A stretch of 64,000 bases of DNA from an uncultured Eubacterium sp. (GCA_946555345.1 CAMNSS010000001.1:1-64000); one strand, 5' to 3'. Positions 17,698-26,998 are shown, numbered from the stretch's first letter. Numbers and translations are program-made. Notes: a model not told the origin generated them from the sequence alone.

Positions 17698-18070
17698 TTT
17701 TTTCTCCTTTTATAATAAAATATTTTTATTAACAGGTAAAATGTCTCCATCCGTTTCCCAAAAGGCTATGAAGCGAGGCAATAAACCAGAAGGGCAATCA
17801 GCCGGAAACAGCAAGCGGAAGCATACTGGACGAACCAGCGGCGGAAAACCCAAAACAGCACCGCTAATCTTAGCCCCGCCAAATCCATGCGCTAAGCGAA
17901 CCTGCAAAGGCCGAAAAGCGTCCGCCAGGCTCAAGCGGACCCGCAAAGACCGAAAAGCGTCCGCCAGATCCAAGCGAACCTGCAAAGGCAAAAAACCGTC
18001 CGCCAAGCTCTAATAAACCTGTCATTCCAAGGAATTAAATATTTCCGCTTATCCCATACCCGCAAGCGCC
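17698..18070. other. Intergenic stretch with 39-nt tandem repeat
   Basis: 373 bp between the LysR gene and the binding-protein gene. No gene is supported. It contains three head-to-tail 39-nt repeats (17894-18010). Because 39 is a multiple of three, the repeats keep frames open on both strands, producing spurious ORFs of 13-residue repeats. Confidence 0.7.
17894..18010. repeat. Tandem repeat, 39 nt x 3
   Basis: The units start at 17894, 17933 and 17972. Each carries the pattern AAGCGAACCTGCAAAG, then CCGAAAAGCGTCCGCCA. The copies differ at a few positions each. No palindrome or ORF function is apparent. Confidence 0.9.
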
Positions 18071-19228
18071 TCACCGGTTTTTCAAAGTATCCTTCAAGAT
18101 CTCGATGAACCGCACCGCCGCGCCGGACAAATATTTATGCTTCGAATATGCCACATACATCGTCCTTTTGCAGATTTCCCGGTCCGCCATATAAAGCGCC
18201 GGAAAACGACCGTACACGCTGTTCCTGATCGTGCTTTCTGTCATCAGGGAAATCCCTACGCCCGCCAGCGTCAGGCTATAGCTGGTCATGGTCTGTTCTG
18301 CGACCGTGTACCGCTGCGGCTCAAACCCGTATTTTGCAAAGAGCGTTCCCATAATATGGCCGATATGCTGGTCTTCCTTCAAAAGCACAAAAGGCAGATT
18401 CTTAAATCGGGTAAAATCCACCTGTGGGATCGGCGTGTAAGCAATGCTTTTTCCATGTGACGCCCCTGGTATGCAGGCAGCATCCCGCCCCTCATGCGCC
18501 TGCTGCCCCAGCGGGCGAGCGGCGTTTTCCACATCCTTTATCTGCCGGTTCGATGCAGGAACAGCGTTTTCCACGCCTTTTGCCTGCTGCACCGGGCCGT
18601 TCCGTGAAACATCCCGTATTTCCTGCTTGCACAAATCACCCCGAAGCACGCTTTCCGCTGGAATTTGCCACTGCCTCAATTCTTCGTTGACCGGCCACTG
18701 CGGCGGAACGCACAGGAAAATTTTTTCCCGCAAAAGCTCCTCGTATTGAAACCGTTCATCCTGCTTCCACGGCGGTGCGATAAATAAATCAATCTGCCCA
18801 TTGAGCGCTTTGATTGCAATGTCCGGGATATTCCCGTCCACGATCTCAAACTCTATGCCCGGATAGCGCACGCTAAATTCAGCCGCCGCATCAGGCAAAT
18901 AGCTCACATTAAACGCACCTGCGCCGCCTACGGTCAAATGCCCCTGCTGCAAATCCTCAATATCCGCAATGTGCTGCATCATTTCATTGTAAAGCGCCCG
19001 GTATTTCAGCGCATACCGAAGATAAACCCGGCCTGCGTCCGTCATTTCTAATGGCTGTTTCGTGCGGTCAAACAAAAGCACGCCCAAGTGCTCCTCCAGC
19101 TTTTTTAGCTGGGCGCTCAATGCCGGCTGGGAAATCCCCATCTGGTCCGCTGCCGCTGAAATATTTCTGGCGTCTGCAATCGCCTGTATGTATTTTGCAG
19201 AAGAAAAGCATCCCATCCCCATTCCCAT
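18071..19228 (-). CDS. LysR family regulator with internal low-complexity insertion
   Basis: A 385-residue regulator. The N-terminal helix-turn-helix (IADARNISAAADQMGISQPALSAQLKKLEEHLG) and the two-lobed effector domain (VGGAGAFNVSYLPDAAAEF..., then a C-terminal VGISLMTEST block) are typical, but the protein is about 80 residues longer than normal. The excess is a polar insert at about residues 195-263, with a KGVENA/KDVENA repeat, placed inside the effector domain. Three in-frame ATGs (19228, 19222, 19216) are possible starts. It lies upstream of the NitT/TauT-type genes and probably regulates them. Confidence 0.85.
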   Translation of the reverse strand: MGMGMGCFSSAKYIQAIADARNISAAADQMGISQPALSAQLKKLEEHLGVLLFDRTKQPLEMTDAGRVYLRYALKYRALYNEMMQHIADIEDLQQGHLTVGGAGAFNVSYLPDAAAEFSVRYPGIEFEIVDGNIPDIAIKALNGQIDLFIAPPWKQDERFQYEELLREKIFLCVPPQWPVNEELRQWQIPAESVLRGDLCKQEIRDVSRNGPVQQAKGVENAVPASNRQIKDVENAARPLGQQAHEGRDAACIPGASHGKSIAYTPIPQVDFTRFKNLPFVLLKEDQHIGHIMGTLFAKYGFEPQRYTVAEQTMTSYSLTLAGVGISLMTESTIRNSVYGRFPALYMADREICKRTMYVAYSKHKYLSGAAVRFIEILKDTLKNR

Positions 19229-19651
19229 TCCCCCACATAATCTTTTGCTTATGCCCCTATAGTTTATAAATTATGACGATATATTCTAACTCAACAATGT
19301 GAAAACTGTGTGAAATTTATGTAGTATATGGAAATATTGCGCCTGATGCTTCCCCATGCCTCCAAGAAAGTTTCTTGCAGAGCATTCCCCAAGATGGCCG
19401 ATATGACGGTTCACTCCGGCGATTCACCGAATATCCGGTCTTGCCTGGAAAATCTGCGAAATCTCCTGCGCCCTGCCCAAACATCCTATAAATATCCGAA
19501 AAATGGAACGAACCCAGCCGCCGGAAAAAATCGGCGCAGCCGACTTTATTCTAGGAAAACACAATTTTTTCATGTATAATGTATCTCAAACATGAATGCG
19601 GCGCATCCAAAATGCCGATTATGGGATCTGCCGCACACAAGGAGGCTATTC
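19229..19651. other. Divergent promoter region, LysR gene / acyl ligase gene
   Basis: 423 bp without a supported gene. A -10 TATAAT at 19575-19580 on the plus strand precedes the acyl ligase gene; no clear -35 hexamer is present. The region also has to hold the LysR gene promoter on the other strand. Confidence 0.45.
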
Positions 19652-21529
19652 ATGCAAATCTATCCGTCTATCGTAGAAAACATTGCACACCATGCGGCAA
19701 GCACGCCCGATACGTTGAGCCTTGCCGATGGAAAGCAAGCGTTTTCTTATCGGGAGCTTTGGGACCATATCTGCGGCCTTTCCCAACAGCTGAGGGAACT
19801 GGGCGTTACGAATGGAAGCTGTGTCGTTGTGGAATGTAACCAAAGCGCCAACTATATGATATGCGAATTTGCCATACAGCTTTTGGGCGGCGTATTCGTT
19901 CCGCTGGAAAAAAATGCGGCGGCAAGCCGTGCGGCAGAAATCACGATCGATACCGAAGCTGTTTTATACATTGGAAAAGAGCTTCCAACGGAAGCTCTTG
20001 GGGAGACGGCACGTGCCATCTCCTTTTTGCCGCTTGACCGCATAGACAGCTACACATGGGAGGAAGCCCCCGTGCCAAAAAGCCGCCTGCAAGATGATTC
20101 AACAAAACGATTCGCAGACAAGCCAGCGCAAAGCCCTGGCCATGCGTTTTGTGAAATTGAATTCCCAGCATCCGGCCAAATTGCCGAAATTCTCTTTTCT
20201 ACAGGCACGACAGGAAAATCAAAAGGCATCGTCCTGACCCACGCTAACGACATTGCTTTAGCGGAAAACGTCATGTTTGGCGTCCAGATGAAAAAAGGCA
20301 ATGTCGAACTGATTCCCATGCCGCTGAGCCATTCGCATGGGCTGAGGCGGACTTACGCCAACCTCGTGATGGGAAACAGCGCCGTTTTTACAGACGGCGT
20401 TACACTGCTGAAAAAAGTATTCACATTAATGGATCAATACCACGTTACTTCCATGGATCTGTCCCCGAGCATGCTCTCCATTATATTCAAGCTGTCTAAG
20501 GACCGCTTGGGCGATTATGCCAATCAGATCGACTATATCCAGCTCGGCTCTGCGCCACTGTCAGAGGAAGACAAAATACACCTCAGCCGGATACTGCCAA
20601 AAACGCGCCTCTATAATTTCTATGGCAGCACGGAAGCAGGTTGCTCTTGTCTGCTCGATTTTAATTCCATGTGGGGAAAGCCTGGCTGCATCGGAAAACC
20701 CGCCGTCAACGCCCGTTTTATCGTGGTGGATGAAAACAGGAAAGAAATCAAATCCTCGCCTGCCAATCCGGGATTCCTGGCAAGCGCAGGATCGATTAAC
20801 ATGAAAGAATATTTCAAAGCGCCCGAACTAACTGCCGCCGCAATGGAAAATGGCTTCATCTATACGAAGGATCTGGGATATATCGATGAAGATGGGTATG
20901 TTTATATGCTGGGGCGCAAGGACGACGTGATCAATTATGGCGGCATTAAGATATCGCCGGAGGAAATCGAAAGCGTCGTGATTCAAAACCCAGCGATCCG
21001 GGACTGCGCTTGCATTCCTGTCAAAGACGCCTTGACCGGACAAGCGCCAAAGCTGCTGATCGTCCCGGAATTTGGGGAAGTCCAGAATGGCGAACGCAAC
21101 CTTTCCGGCGCCACGGCAAAATTTAACGGTGAATGGCGGGCGGAATCAAACTACGCACCGAAGACGCAGGACAGAATCACCGAAACCACGCAAAACGGCG
21201 AAATCAAGACGCAAAAAGCAGCACAAGACGACAAACGGAATCGTGAAAACGAGACGCAAAAAACGAATAGAAACTTTCATGCCGGACCGAAACGAGATGA
21301 AGATTTTTCCCTGGAAAACACCGCAAACGATGCCAAAGCTTCCGCCATATCCGCCCGATACGATGCCAAGGCATTCAAAGCGTTCCTGGCCGAAAACCTC
21401 GATGCCAGCAAGCAGCCGAAATATATTGAAATTGTTGATGAAATTCCACGCACGTTTAATGGCAAAATCAAACGAAACGTGTTGCTGGAGCGCGAGAAAA
21501 ACCGCAATCAAAAAAATGGCGCGATTTAG
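19652..21529 (+). CDS. AMP-dependent acyl/aminoacyl ligase (adenylate-forming)
   Basis: A 625-residue class I adenylate-forming enzyme that activates a carboxylic acid for transfer to CoA or a carrier protein. Signatures in order: the ATP loop STGTTGKSKGIVLTH, the A5 motif NFYGSTEAG, TKDLGYIDEDGYVYMLGRKDD (A7), INYGGIKISPEEIE (A8), and the catalytic Lys in FNGKIKR near the C-terminus. About 100 residues of polar low-complexity sequence, rich in Asn, Thr, Lys and Gln, are inserted in the C-terminal lid domain between A8 and A10. Start at 19652 follows AAGGAGG. With the nearby ACP, MBOAT and SGNH genes it may feed a Dlt-like pathway; the substrate is unknown. Confidence 0.85.
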   Translation: MQIYPSIVENIAHHAASTPDTLSLADGKQAFSYRELWDHICGLSQQLRELGVTNGSCVVVECNQSANYMICEFAIQLLGGVFVPLEKNAAASRAAEITIDTEAVLYIGKELPTEALGETARAISFLPLDRIDSYTWEEAPVPKSRLQDDSTKRFADKPAQSPGHAFCEIEFPASGQIAEILFSTGTTGKSKGIVLTHANDIALAENVMFGVQMKKGNVELIPMPLSHSHGLRRTYANLVMGNSAVFTDGVTLLKKVFTLMDQYHVTSMDLSPSMLSIIFKLSKDRLGDYANQIDYIQLGSAPLSEEDKIHLSRILPKTRLYNFYGSTEAGCSCLLDFNSMWGKPGCIGKPAVNARFIVVDENRKEIKSSPANPGFLASAGSINMKEYFKAPELTAAAMENGFIYTKDLGYIDEDGYVYMLGRKDDVINYGGIKISPEEIESVVIQNPAIRDCACIPVKDALTGQAPKLLIVPEFGEVQNGERNLSGATAKFNGEWRAESNYAPKTQDRITETTQNGEIKTQKAAQDDKRNRENETQKTNRNFHAGPKRDEDFSLENTANDAKASAISARYDAKAFKAFLAENLDASKQPKYIEIVDEIPRTFNGKIKRNVLLEREKNRNQKNGAI

Positions 21530-21681
21530 CTTAGGTTCTATAATTTTAAAATGCTGCCATCAGAAAAATACGCCTCGGCTGGATACATTGTTTTGCCATC
21601 CTCCCACTGTCAGCAAACCGATATCTGACCTATATCAATCGCAAAAATGTTGCCGCCCAGATTTTTTCTTTGTGACGTAAA

Positions 21682-21722
21682 AAAGACGCACGGTTTACCA
21701 TTCACGGCTTCGGTGCGTCTTT
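21682..21722 (+). terminator. Terminator after the acyl ligase gene
   Basis: A 10-bp perfect stem (AAAGACGCAC with GTGCGTCTTT) and a 21-nt loop. The T tract is short. It also lies downstream of the convergent lipoprotein gene on the minus strand, where the flanking A run gives a T tract, so it may work in both directions. Confidence 0.6.
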
Positions 21723-21820
21723 ACGCTACTATTTTGATGTAAAGCCATTTCCCGATTACGCTGGGACGTGTGATTTCGTGCTATAAAGCTCTATACGCCC
21801 TTCCTCGGAAGACAAGCTCA

Positions 21821-22309
21821 TCACGCAATCAACGAACGGTAAAAATTTATGTCCTCCTCGGAGAGTTCATCATAGGAAATCAAAAGCTCCTCTGGAACAG
21901 AACCTGCTTTGATGCTTTCCCCCGATATCTCCATTTTAATAATATTGGTATCCTCATACAATGTAATCGCCATGTTTTCCTCTAGCTCCTTTGTGCCAAA
22001 ACGTGCGGCAGGATGCTTGTACGAAACGAAAACATACTGCTCCTTTGCACCTTCCAGCTCTTTTTCCAATTCCTTTTGGCGTTCTTCCGTGATTGAATCA
22101 TCAAAAAGCGGACACTGGTTATATCGATACAAATGCTCTTCGTCACGTATTGTTTTTATCAGTTCATGATTCTCCGCCGAATATATTTTGATTTCAGCCA
22201 AATTTCCCAAATCCTCCGCCACATGCGTTTCTCCCTGCTGCGCAGAGCATCCCGCAAGGACGCAAAACACAAACAGAATGCCGATCTTTACATAGCTTTT
22301 CTTATTCAT
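21821..22309 (-). CDS. Small lipoprotein of unknown function
   Basis: A 162-residue protein with a signal peptide and clear lipobox (VFCVLAGCSAQ, Cys near residue 21). The mature part is acidic, with a Glu-rich helical stretch in the middle (EERQKELEKELEGAKEQYVFV). No family is recognised. It lies downstream of the MBOAT gene on the same strand, so it may be an envelope-associated accessory. An AGGGG ribosome site precedes the ATG. Confidence 0.65.
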   Translation of the reverse strand: MNKKSYVKIGILFVFCVLAGCSAQQGETHVAEDLGNLAEIKIYSAENHELIKTIRDEEHLYRYNQCPLFDDSITEERQKELEKELEGAKEQYVFVSYKHPAARFGTKELEENMAITLYEDTNIIKMEISGESIKAGSVPEELLISYDELSEEDINFYRSLIA

Positions 22310-22585
22310 CTTTACCCCTGCTTTCTATCATCAATTTGCAAGCTATACCCAATAAATAACAAAATAAAATGATGATAGGCGCATACGGACTCCATGCATC
22401 CATTGCCACGCCCACATCCAGCCGCCTGCATCCAAGTGTTGTGACCTCAATCAAATACGATGATATCGCAAACAAGCCTCGCACATCCAGCCGCCTGCAC
22501 CTCCTCGCACATCCGGCATCTGCCAAGCATATCGGGCGTACCTTGCAAAACCCCGATAGGAAGCCTGAAAAAACGATAAAGAAAC
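22310..22585. other. Spacer with repeated CATCCAGCCGCCTGCA block
   Basis: No gene is well supported. The block ACATCCAGCCGCCTGCA occurs twice, near 22413 and 22487. A 33-codon ORF on the minus strand (start at about 22403) with one hydrophobic helix ends 5 nt before the lipoprotein ATG; it lacks a ribosome site and is not called. Confidence 0.5.
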
Positions 22586-24163
22586 CTAAAACCCCCGGTA
22601 AATGAATGCGCTCGCATCATAACCCGGCCCATATACGCCCAGAACCAAGACAGCGGCAAACCCCGCCAAAAGAATCCCCCACCTGCACAAAACAGGCATT
22701 TCATCCATCGACTGCCGGATTTTGACGCCCTTTTCCTGTTTCCAGCTAATCACAAACCACACCAGGCAACCCAGCAAAATCACCACAAAATCCCCGCCGG
22801 AAAGACCGAGCGAGAAAAGCGTTCCCACAAAAGGCGCAGCATGCGGCCGGAAAATAGATGCGTACATGGATAGCGCCGCCGAAAAGGATGCCGCCTTGGG
22901 AAACATACGCCCGGCGACAATCAGAAAAAACGTCCGCAAGACCTGAAACACTTTCCATCCCCTATGCGCAGTATTGATATGCAAAACCTGCACCGCCTTT
23001 TTCAAATACGGCTCTAGCAAAAGCCCCAAAATGATGATTCCGCCGTTATAAAGACCGTATGCGATATACTTAAACTCTGCGCCATGCCACAGCCCGATCG
23101 TGAGGAAGGTAGCCATTTGTGCCACCAAAACTGGGAACAGCTTGCCAATGCGATCCCCGAATACGCTCCGCAAACGCTTGCCCATTTTGCCGAAAAACTT
23201 GGAAAGCGAAATCGAATAAAAAATATAATCCCTGCACCAAAAGCTCAGCGACATATGCCACCTGCGCCAAAACTCGGAAATGCTGTCAGAAAAATACGGG
23301 CGCATAAAATTATGCCCCATCTCAATGCCCATCGTCTGCGCCACGCCCCTGGCAATGTCAATGCCACCGGAAAAGTCCGCATAGATCTGGATGGTATAAA
23401 ACAGCAGCGCCACCAGCACGATGCCGCCGGAATAATCCCCATAATGATCAAACACCTGACTGACCAAAACCGCCACCCGGTCAGCGATTACCAGCTTCTT
23501 AAAAAAACCCCACAGCGCAAGCTGCATCCCATGCGCCAGATTTTCATAAGAAAACGCATGGCCTTCATAAAGCTGTCCTGCCAGCTGATCGTACCTGGCG
23601 ATCGGTCCTTGGATAATCTGCGGGAAAAAGGACATGAACAAGGCGAATTTGAGAATATTACGGTCCGCCTCGATCTTGCTTCTGTAAAGGTCGATAATAT
23701 ACGCTGCCGCCTGGAAGGTGTAAAAGGAAATCCCCAGGGGAATCAAAATGCCCAGATCCAGCGAAAAGATACCCAGCCTGTCCGCCAAAAGTTCCAGGTA
23801 CACTTTAAAATACTTCAAAAACGCCAGCACGCCAAAATTGGCAACTAAAATCAACGCCACCATTCGGCGCTTTTTCTTCTGCACCTTTGCTTTTAATGCT
23901 TTTTTGTTTTCCTTGGAAAGCGATTCTTTGTGTGCTGCTAGATAAGCTTTGTGCGCCGCATTCTGCGCCCCGATGTACCGCCCGCCCAAAAAAGTGATCA
24001 CCGTCGCCGAAAGCAAAAAAAGAAACGTTTTCGGGCTGGATATCAAATAAAAGGCATAACTGGCTGTCAAAAGAACCAGCCACCTGCCTTTTACCGGTGT
24101 CACATAATACGCGCCTATGACGATTGCCACAAACGCCAAAAAATAAAACGACGTAAATGCCAT
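22586..24163 (-). CDS. MBOAT family membrane-bound O-acyltransferase (DltB/AlgI-like)
   Basis: A 525-residue polytopic membrane protein with about a dozen hydrophobic segments. The MBOAT core is visible: GISFYTFQAAAYIIDLYR, FFPQIIQGPIARYDQL, EFWRRWHMSLSFWCRDYIFY, and TIGLWHGAEFKYIAYGLYNG with the invariant His. The protein ends in SAFIYRGF. The last residues match the FIYxxF end of DltX microproteins and of many MBOAT C-termini, where the Tyr is proposed to carry the acyl group across the membrane. The upstream acyl carrier protein and distant DltD-like protein fit such a relay. Confidence 0.9.
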   Translation of the reverse strand: MAFTSFYFLAFVAIVIGAYYVTPVKGRWLVLLTASYAFYLISSPKTFLFLLSATVITFLGGRYIGAQNAAHKAYLAAHKESLSKENKKALKAKVQKKKRRMVALILVANFGVLAFLKYFKVYLELLADRLGIFSLDLGILIPLGISFYTFQAAAYIIDLYRSKIEADRNILKFALFMSFFPQIIQGPIARYDQLAGQLYEGHAFSYENLAHGMQLALWGFFKKLVIADRVAVLVSQVFDHYGDYSGGIVLVALLFYTIQIYADFSGGIDIARGVAQTMGIEMGHNFMRPYFSDSISEFWRRWHMSLSFWCRDYIFYSISLSKFFGKMGKRLRSVFGDRIGKLFPVLVAQMATFLTIGLWHGAEFKYIAYGLYNGGIIILGLLLEPYLKKAVQVLHINTAHRGWKVFQVLRTFFLIVAGRMFPKAASFSAALSMYASIFRPHAAPFVGTLFSLGLSGGDFVVILLGCLVWFVISWKQEKGVKIRQSMDEMPVLCRWGILLAGFAAVLVLGVYGPGYDASAFIYRGF

Positions 24164-24420
24164 GTACTCTTACCTCTGATTTTCCCGGCCGTCCCCGCTG
24201 GCTAGCCATTGCCGGTTGGCTTTCCCCGCTGCCCTTTTGGCAGAACCATTGCCGGCTTCGCTTGCCAGAGCCATTTTCATCTGACCTTGACAGCTTTGTT
24301 TTGCCAGAACCATTTCTGCCTGTGCTGTTCCGCCCATTTCCCGCCGCTTCCAGTTGCCTTTTCCCAAGACTGTTTCGGCTGGTCTTTACCGGGATCGCTT
24401 CCGATCCTGTTTTTTCAGGC
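24164..24420. other. Spacer with degenerate repeats
   Basis: 257 bp between the ACP and MBOAT genes. Irregular repeats of GCCATTGCCGGxTTxGCTT and CAGAACCATT(T/G) blocks are visible. No gene is supported. Confidence 0.5.
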
Positions 24421-24648
24421 TTATTCCTGCGCCTTTGTAATCAGCGTAACCATCGCATTCACGGAATTGAAATTTTCCGGAACGAGATCCTCCACGGAAA
24501 TTTCTACATCAAATTCCTCATTGAACTCTCCGACGATCGCAACGATGTCCAGCGATGCTAAAATCCCGTCATCAATCAATGCGGTTTCATTTGCATAATC
24601 AATATCCGGCCTGATATCCGTCAGGATCTCCAAAATTTTTTCTTTCAT
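24421..24648 (-). CDS. Acyl carrier protein
   Basis: A 75-residue acidic four-helix carrier protein. The phosphopantetheine attachment serine is Ser32 in GILASLDIVAI. Compared with fatty-acid ACP (DSLD) the residue before the serine is Ala, closer to DltC-type or pathway-specific carriers. It lies upstream of the MBOAT gene on the same strand. It would be charged by the adenylate-forming ligase encoded on the opposite strand. GGAGAACTGCT precedes the ATG. Confidence 0.85.
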   Translation of the reverse strand: MKEKILEILTDIRPDIDYANETALIDDGILASLDIVAIVGEFNEEFDVEISVEDLVPENFNSVNAMVTLITKAQE

Positions 24649-25195
24649 AGCAGTTCTCCATTTTCTATCATTTCTTTATCGTCTCCGGGGCTCTTTCATG
24701 CTTTTGCGCTTTATCGCGCTTTTATGCGTTGCCGTTTTTTTGCTTTATCCGCGCCGCCTTTTTCGGATTACCGGTCTTTAACATTTTACACGCCCGCTCT
24801 TTGCCGATTGCCCGCCCTGCCTTTTCCATGCAAAAGCGCACGCTGCCGCTACGTCCTGCGGTTTGCGTTTGCGGACAAATATGAAAATATTGTAGCACTT
24901 ATGCCAGGATGAATCAAGGGATAAAACGCCGTGAAGCGAAAACGCCCTGTGGAATCATGGAGCAACAGGAGCAAATGGCTGAAAAAATTTTTCTGTTGAA
25001 TGCCTCGTCACAAAATCAGCTTCGCCGGCTCTTTTCAAAGGCAAGCTTTGTGGATATTCGGGACAGATCCCAAGCGCTCACCGAAGCTCCAGGGCAAGCC
25101 CCAGGTGTTCGCAAAACATCCTGGGCAAGCGGAAATATCGAAAGCGGCATTCCCTGCATAACAAAAACTTGTTTCTTTTTTAAGGAAAAGGATAT
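24649..25195. other. Intergenic stretch, 547 bp
   Basis: No gene is supported. A plus-strand frame from 24909 to 25199 has no ribosome site and no recognisable protein features. The proximal part on the minus strand must hold the ACP promoter. Confidence 0.45.
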
Positions 25196-25219
25196 ATGAT
25201 AATAACAGACAGAACCTGA
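25196..25219 (+). CDS. Seven-codon leader ORF before the HAD gene
   Basis: ATG at 25196 follows a good AAGGAAAAGGATAT ribosome site and reads MIITDRT before TGA. The next gene's ATG at 25220 follows the stop directly (TGAATG). The main gene has no ribosome site of its own at this start, so reinitiation is plausible. Alternatively this is a relic of frame drift. Confidence 0.35.
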   Translation: MIITDRT

Positions 25220-25963
25220 ATGGGCGAAGAAGCTAAAATTGATGGAAAAACCAAAATTGACGGGAGAACAAAAACGGCTATGATTACAACGCTTTTATGG
25301 GATGTTGACGGCACTCTGCTTGATTTTGCCGCCGCAGAAAAAAATGCGATCCGAGGCCTGTTTCAAGAATACGGCTTTGGCAACTGCTCCGACGAAATGC
25401 TGGCGCGGTATTCCCAAATCAACAAAACCTACTGGGAATGCCTTGAGCGAAAAGAGTTTACCAAGCCGGAGATATTAATCAAACGATTCGAGGATTTCTT
25501 TGGCATGGAAGGGCTTGACGTTACCGTCGCCGCTGAATTTAACGAAAAGTATCAAACGAGCCTTGGCGATACGATCGTTTTTCATGACGACAGCTACAAC
25601 ATCGTAAAATCGCTTTGCGGAAAGGTGAAGCAATATGTCGTAAGCAACGGGACAATCACGGCGCAATCAAAAAAGCTAAAGCTTTCCGGGCTCGGCGAAT
25701 TGATGGACGGCATTTTTCTTTCCGAACAACTTGGCGTCGAGAAACCGGACGTCCGCTTTTTTGACAAGGTGTTTGCGGAAATCCAGCCGGCGGACAAAGC
25801 GCAAGTGATGATCGTCGGGGATTCTTTGTCGAGCGATATCCAGGGCGGCAATCATGCAGGAATTATCACTTGCTGGTATAACCCTGAGAACAAGCTGCAT
25901 CAAGGCGATCTAAAGATTGATCACGAAATCGCCGATTTGCACGAAATTTATGATTTAATTTAA
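25220..25963 (+). CDS. HAD-superfamily phosphatase (YjjG/YfnB-like)
   Basis: A 247-residue HAD hydrolase. Motif I is LLWDVDGTLLDF, motif II VVSNGT, motif III Lys in GVEKPDVRFF, motif IV IVGDSLSSDIQGG. A helical cap lies between motifs I and II. The YjjG/YfnB group dephosphorylates nucleotides and their damaged forms; here that is by family only. The first 20 residues are an N-terminal extension made of an 18-nt in-frame repeat (KIDGKT, KIDGRT). The family start would be MITTLLWD at 25280, which has only a distant GGGAG site. Confidence 0.85.
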   Translation: MGEEAKIDGKTKIDGRTKTAMITTLLWDVDGTLLDFAAAEKNAIRGLFQEYGFGNCSDEMLARYSQINKTYWECLERKEFTKPEILIKRFEDFFGMEGLDVTVAAEFNEKYQTSLGDTIVFHDDSYNIVKSLCGKVKQYVVSNGTITAQSKKLKLSGLGELMDGIFLSEQLGVEKPDVRFFDKVFAEIQPADKAQVMIVGDSLSSDIQGGNHAGIITCWYNPENKLHQGDLKIDHEIADLHEIYDLI

Positions 25964-26742
25964 TGCCTGTATATCCAGCGTTTGCGTTTCCCTTCGCTTC
26001 CGCATATAACGCAGGCCTTTCATGGCAGGGCTTTCGCTGTCTATCCGTCTGCCCAGGCTGCCTGTTTCCCAAAATTGCCGCATTCCTAACGGAGCAGCAT
26101 ACGGACGCAAATTAAGCAAAGGAGGCAGACAAGCAGCATCAGCAAAGCGCGTTTCGTCGCAACGACGGGCGACTGTTTACGGGAAGGCCTGCGAAATTGC
26201 TCCCTGCGTTTCATTTCTGGCGAGTCATCTTTTTTATACATTGCATTTCTTTCCTTTCACATTTATCTTCCTTCGCTCTATTATAGCCGATTTAGCCGCT
26301 CCAGTCCATTCATTCGAGCCGGTCTCATCCACACGACTCGGCCTCGCCTGCGTAACCTCATCCATGCAGGTCCTTCCGGCCGCCCTCATCGGTGCGGCCT
26401 CATCTATTCACGCAAGCCAGCCGACTCACCTATGCAGACCCTTCCAATACCGCCAAAACTGGTAAGCAAAATGCACAAACAGTACCAGGTAAACGACAAA
26501 CAGCGCCAAGAAAACGCACCAGAATCCACGCCAGCCACTAAAAACCAAGCGCCTTTGCAGAAACAACTGCGGAATTATGATACAAAAGGAGATAGCAACA
26601 AAAGGGATTCACACAGAAAGACAAATCCGCCTTTTTCCTTGTCACGGCAGACGTCGCCAATACAGCTATGGCGAAATCGCCGACATGAGCCAAGGGGTTA
26701 TATTCGCAAGGTCTTCCATCTGCGGCAACCGCTTTATAGCCA

Positions 26743-26783
26743 TTTCACCGTTTTGGCAAAATTTCAAGGGTGAAACGGTGAAA
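26743..26783. repeat. TTTCACCGTT hairpin, copy 1
   Basis: A perfect 11-bp inverted repeat, TTTCACCGTTT with AAACGGTGAAA, separated by 19 nt that include TTTCAAGGGT. The same stem occurs at 26838-26876 and 40302-40342. Confidence 0.75.
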
Positions 26784-26837
26784 TTCGCATAACAATAGCC
26801 GCAGAACCAATCTCGGGCGAATGCTTCTGCCCTGCGC

Positions 26838-26876
26838 TTCACCGTTTCAAGGGTCAAAAGCAAGCAAAACGGTGAA
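26838..26876. repeat. TTTCACCGTT hairpin, copy 2
   Basis: A perfect 10-bp inverted repeat, TTCACCGTTT with AAACGGTGAA, and again a TTTCAAGGGT block in the loop. It lies 95 bp after copy 1. Confidence 0.75.
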
Positions 26877-26918
26877 ACAATGGAAAATGCCGGATAGCCT
26901 TTACCAATGAGCAAATCA

Positions 26919-26951
26919 ACGAAAGGAGATGCGATTTTTGCGTCTCCTTTT
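26919..26951 (+). terminator. Orphan terminator-like hairpin
   Basis: AAAGGAGATGC pairs with GCGTCTCCTTT (one wobble), followed by a short T run. No gene ends here, so it may terminate an unrecognised transcript or be a relic. Confidence 0.45.
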
Positions 26952-26998
26952 ATCTCATGGAAAATACCAGAAAAATCTCCCTAACCCTAAATTTCCCA

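Noticed and set aside
17710-18006. Minus-strand ORF of 13-residue repeats between LysR and binding-protein genes
   Set aside because: It is produced by the 39-nt tandem repeat in a multiple-of-three period; no ribosome site or protein family.
17894-18010. Possible CRISPR array
   Set aside because: The 39-nt units are contiguous with no unique spacers and no cas genes are near.
22302-22526. Minus-strand ORF with a hydrophobic helix before the lipoprotein, possible DltX-like microprotein
   Set aside because: No ribosome site at any start, no FIYxxF end, and its N-terminal part overlaps a duplicated block. The MBOAT already carries the FIYxxF-like end.
24909-25199. Plus-strand 96-codon ORF
   Set aside because: No ribosome site, no recognisable domain, composition like neighbouring non-coding DNA.
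26577-26792. Plus-strand ORF with a YSYGEIADMSQG segment resembling a DNA-binding motif
   Set aside because: The similarity is a few residues only and the frame runs into the hairpin repeat region; no ribosome-site-supported gene.
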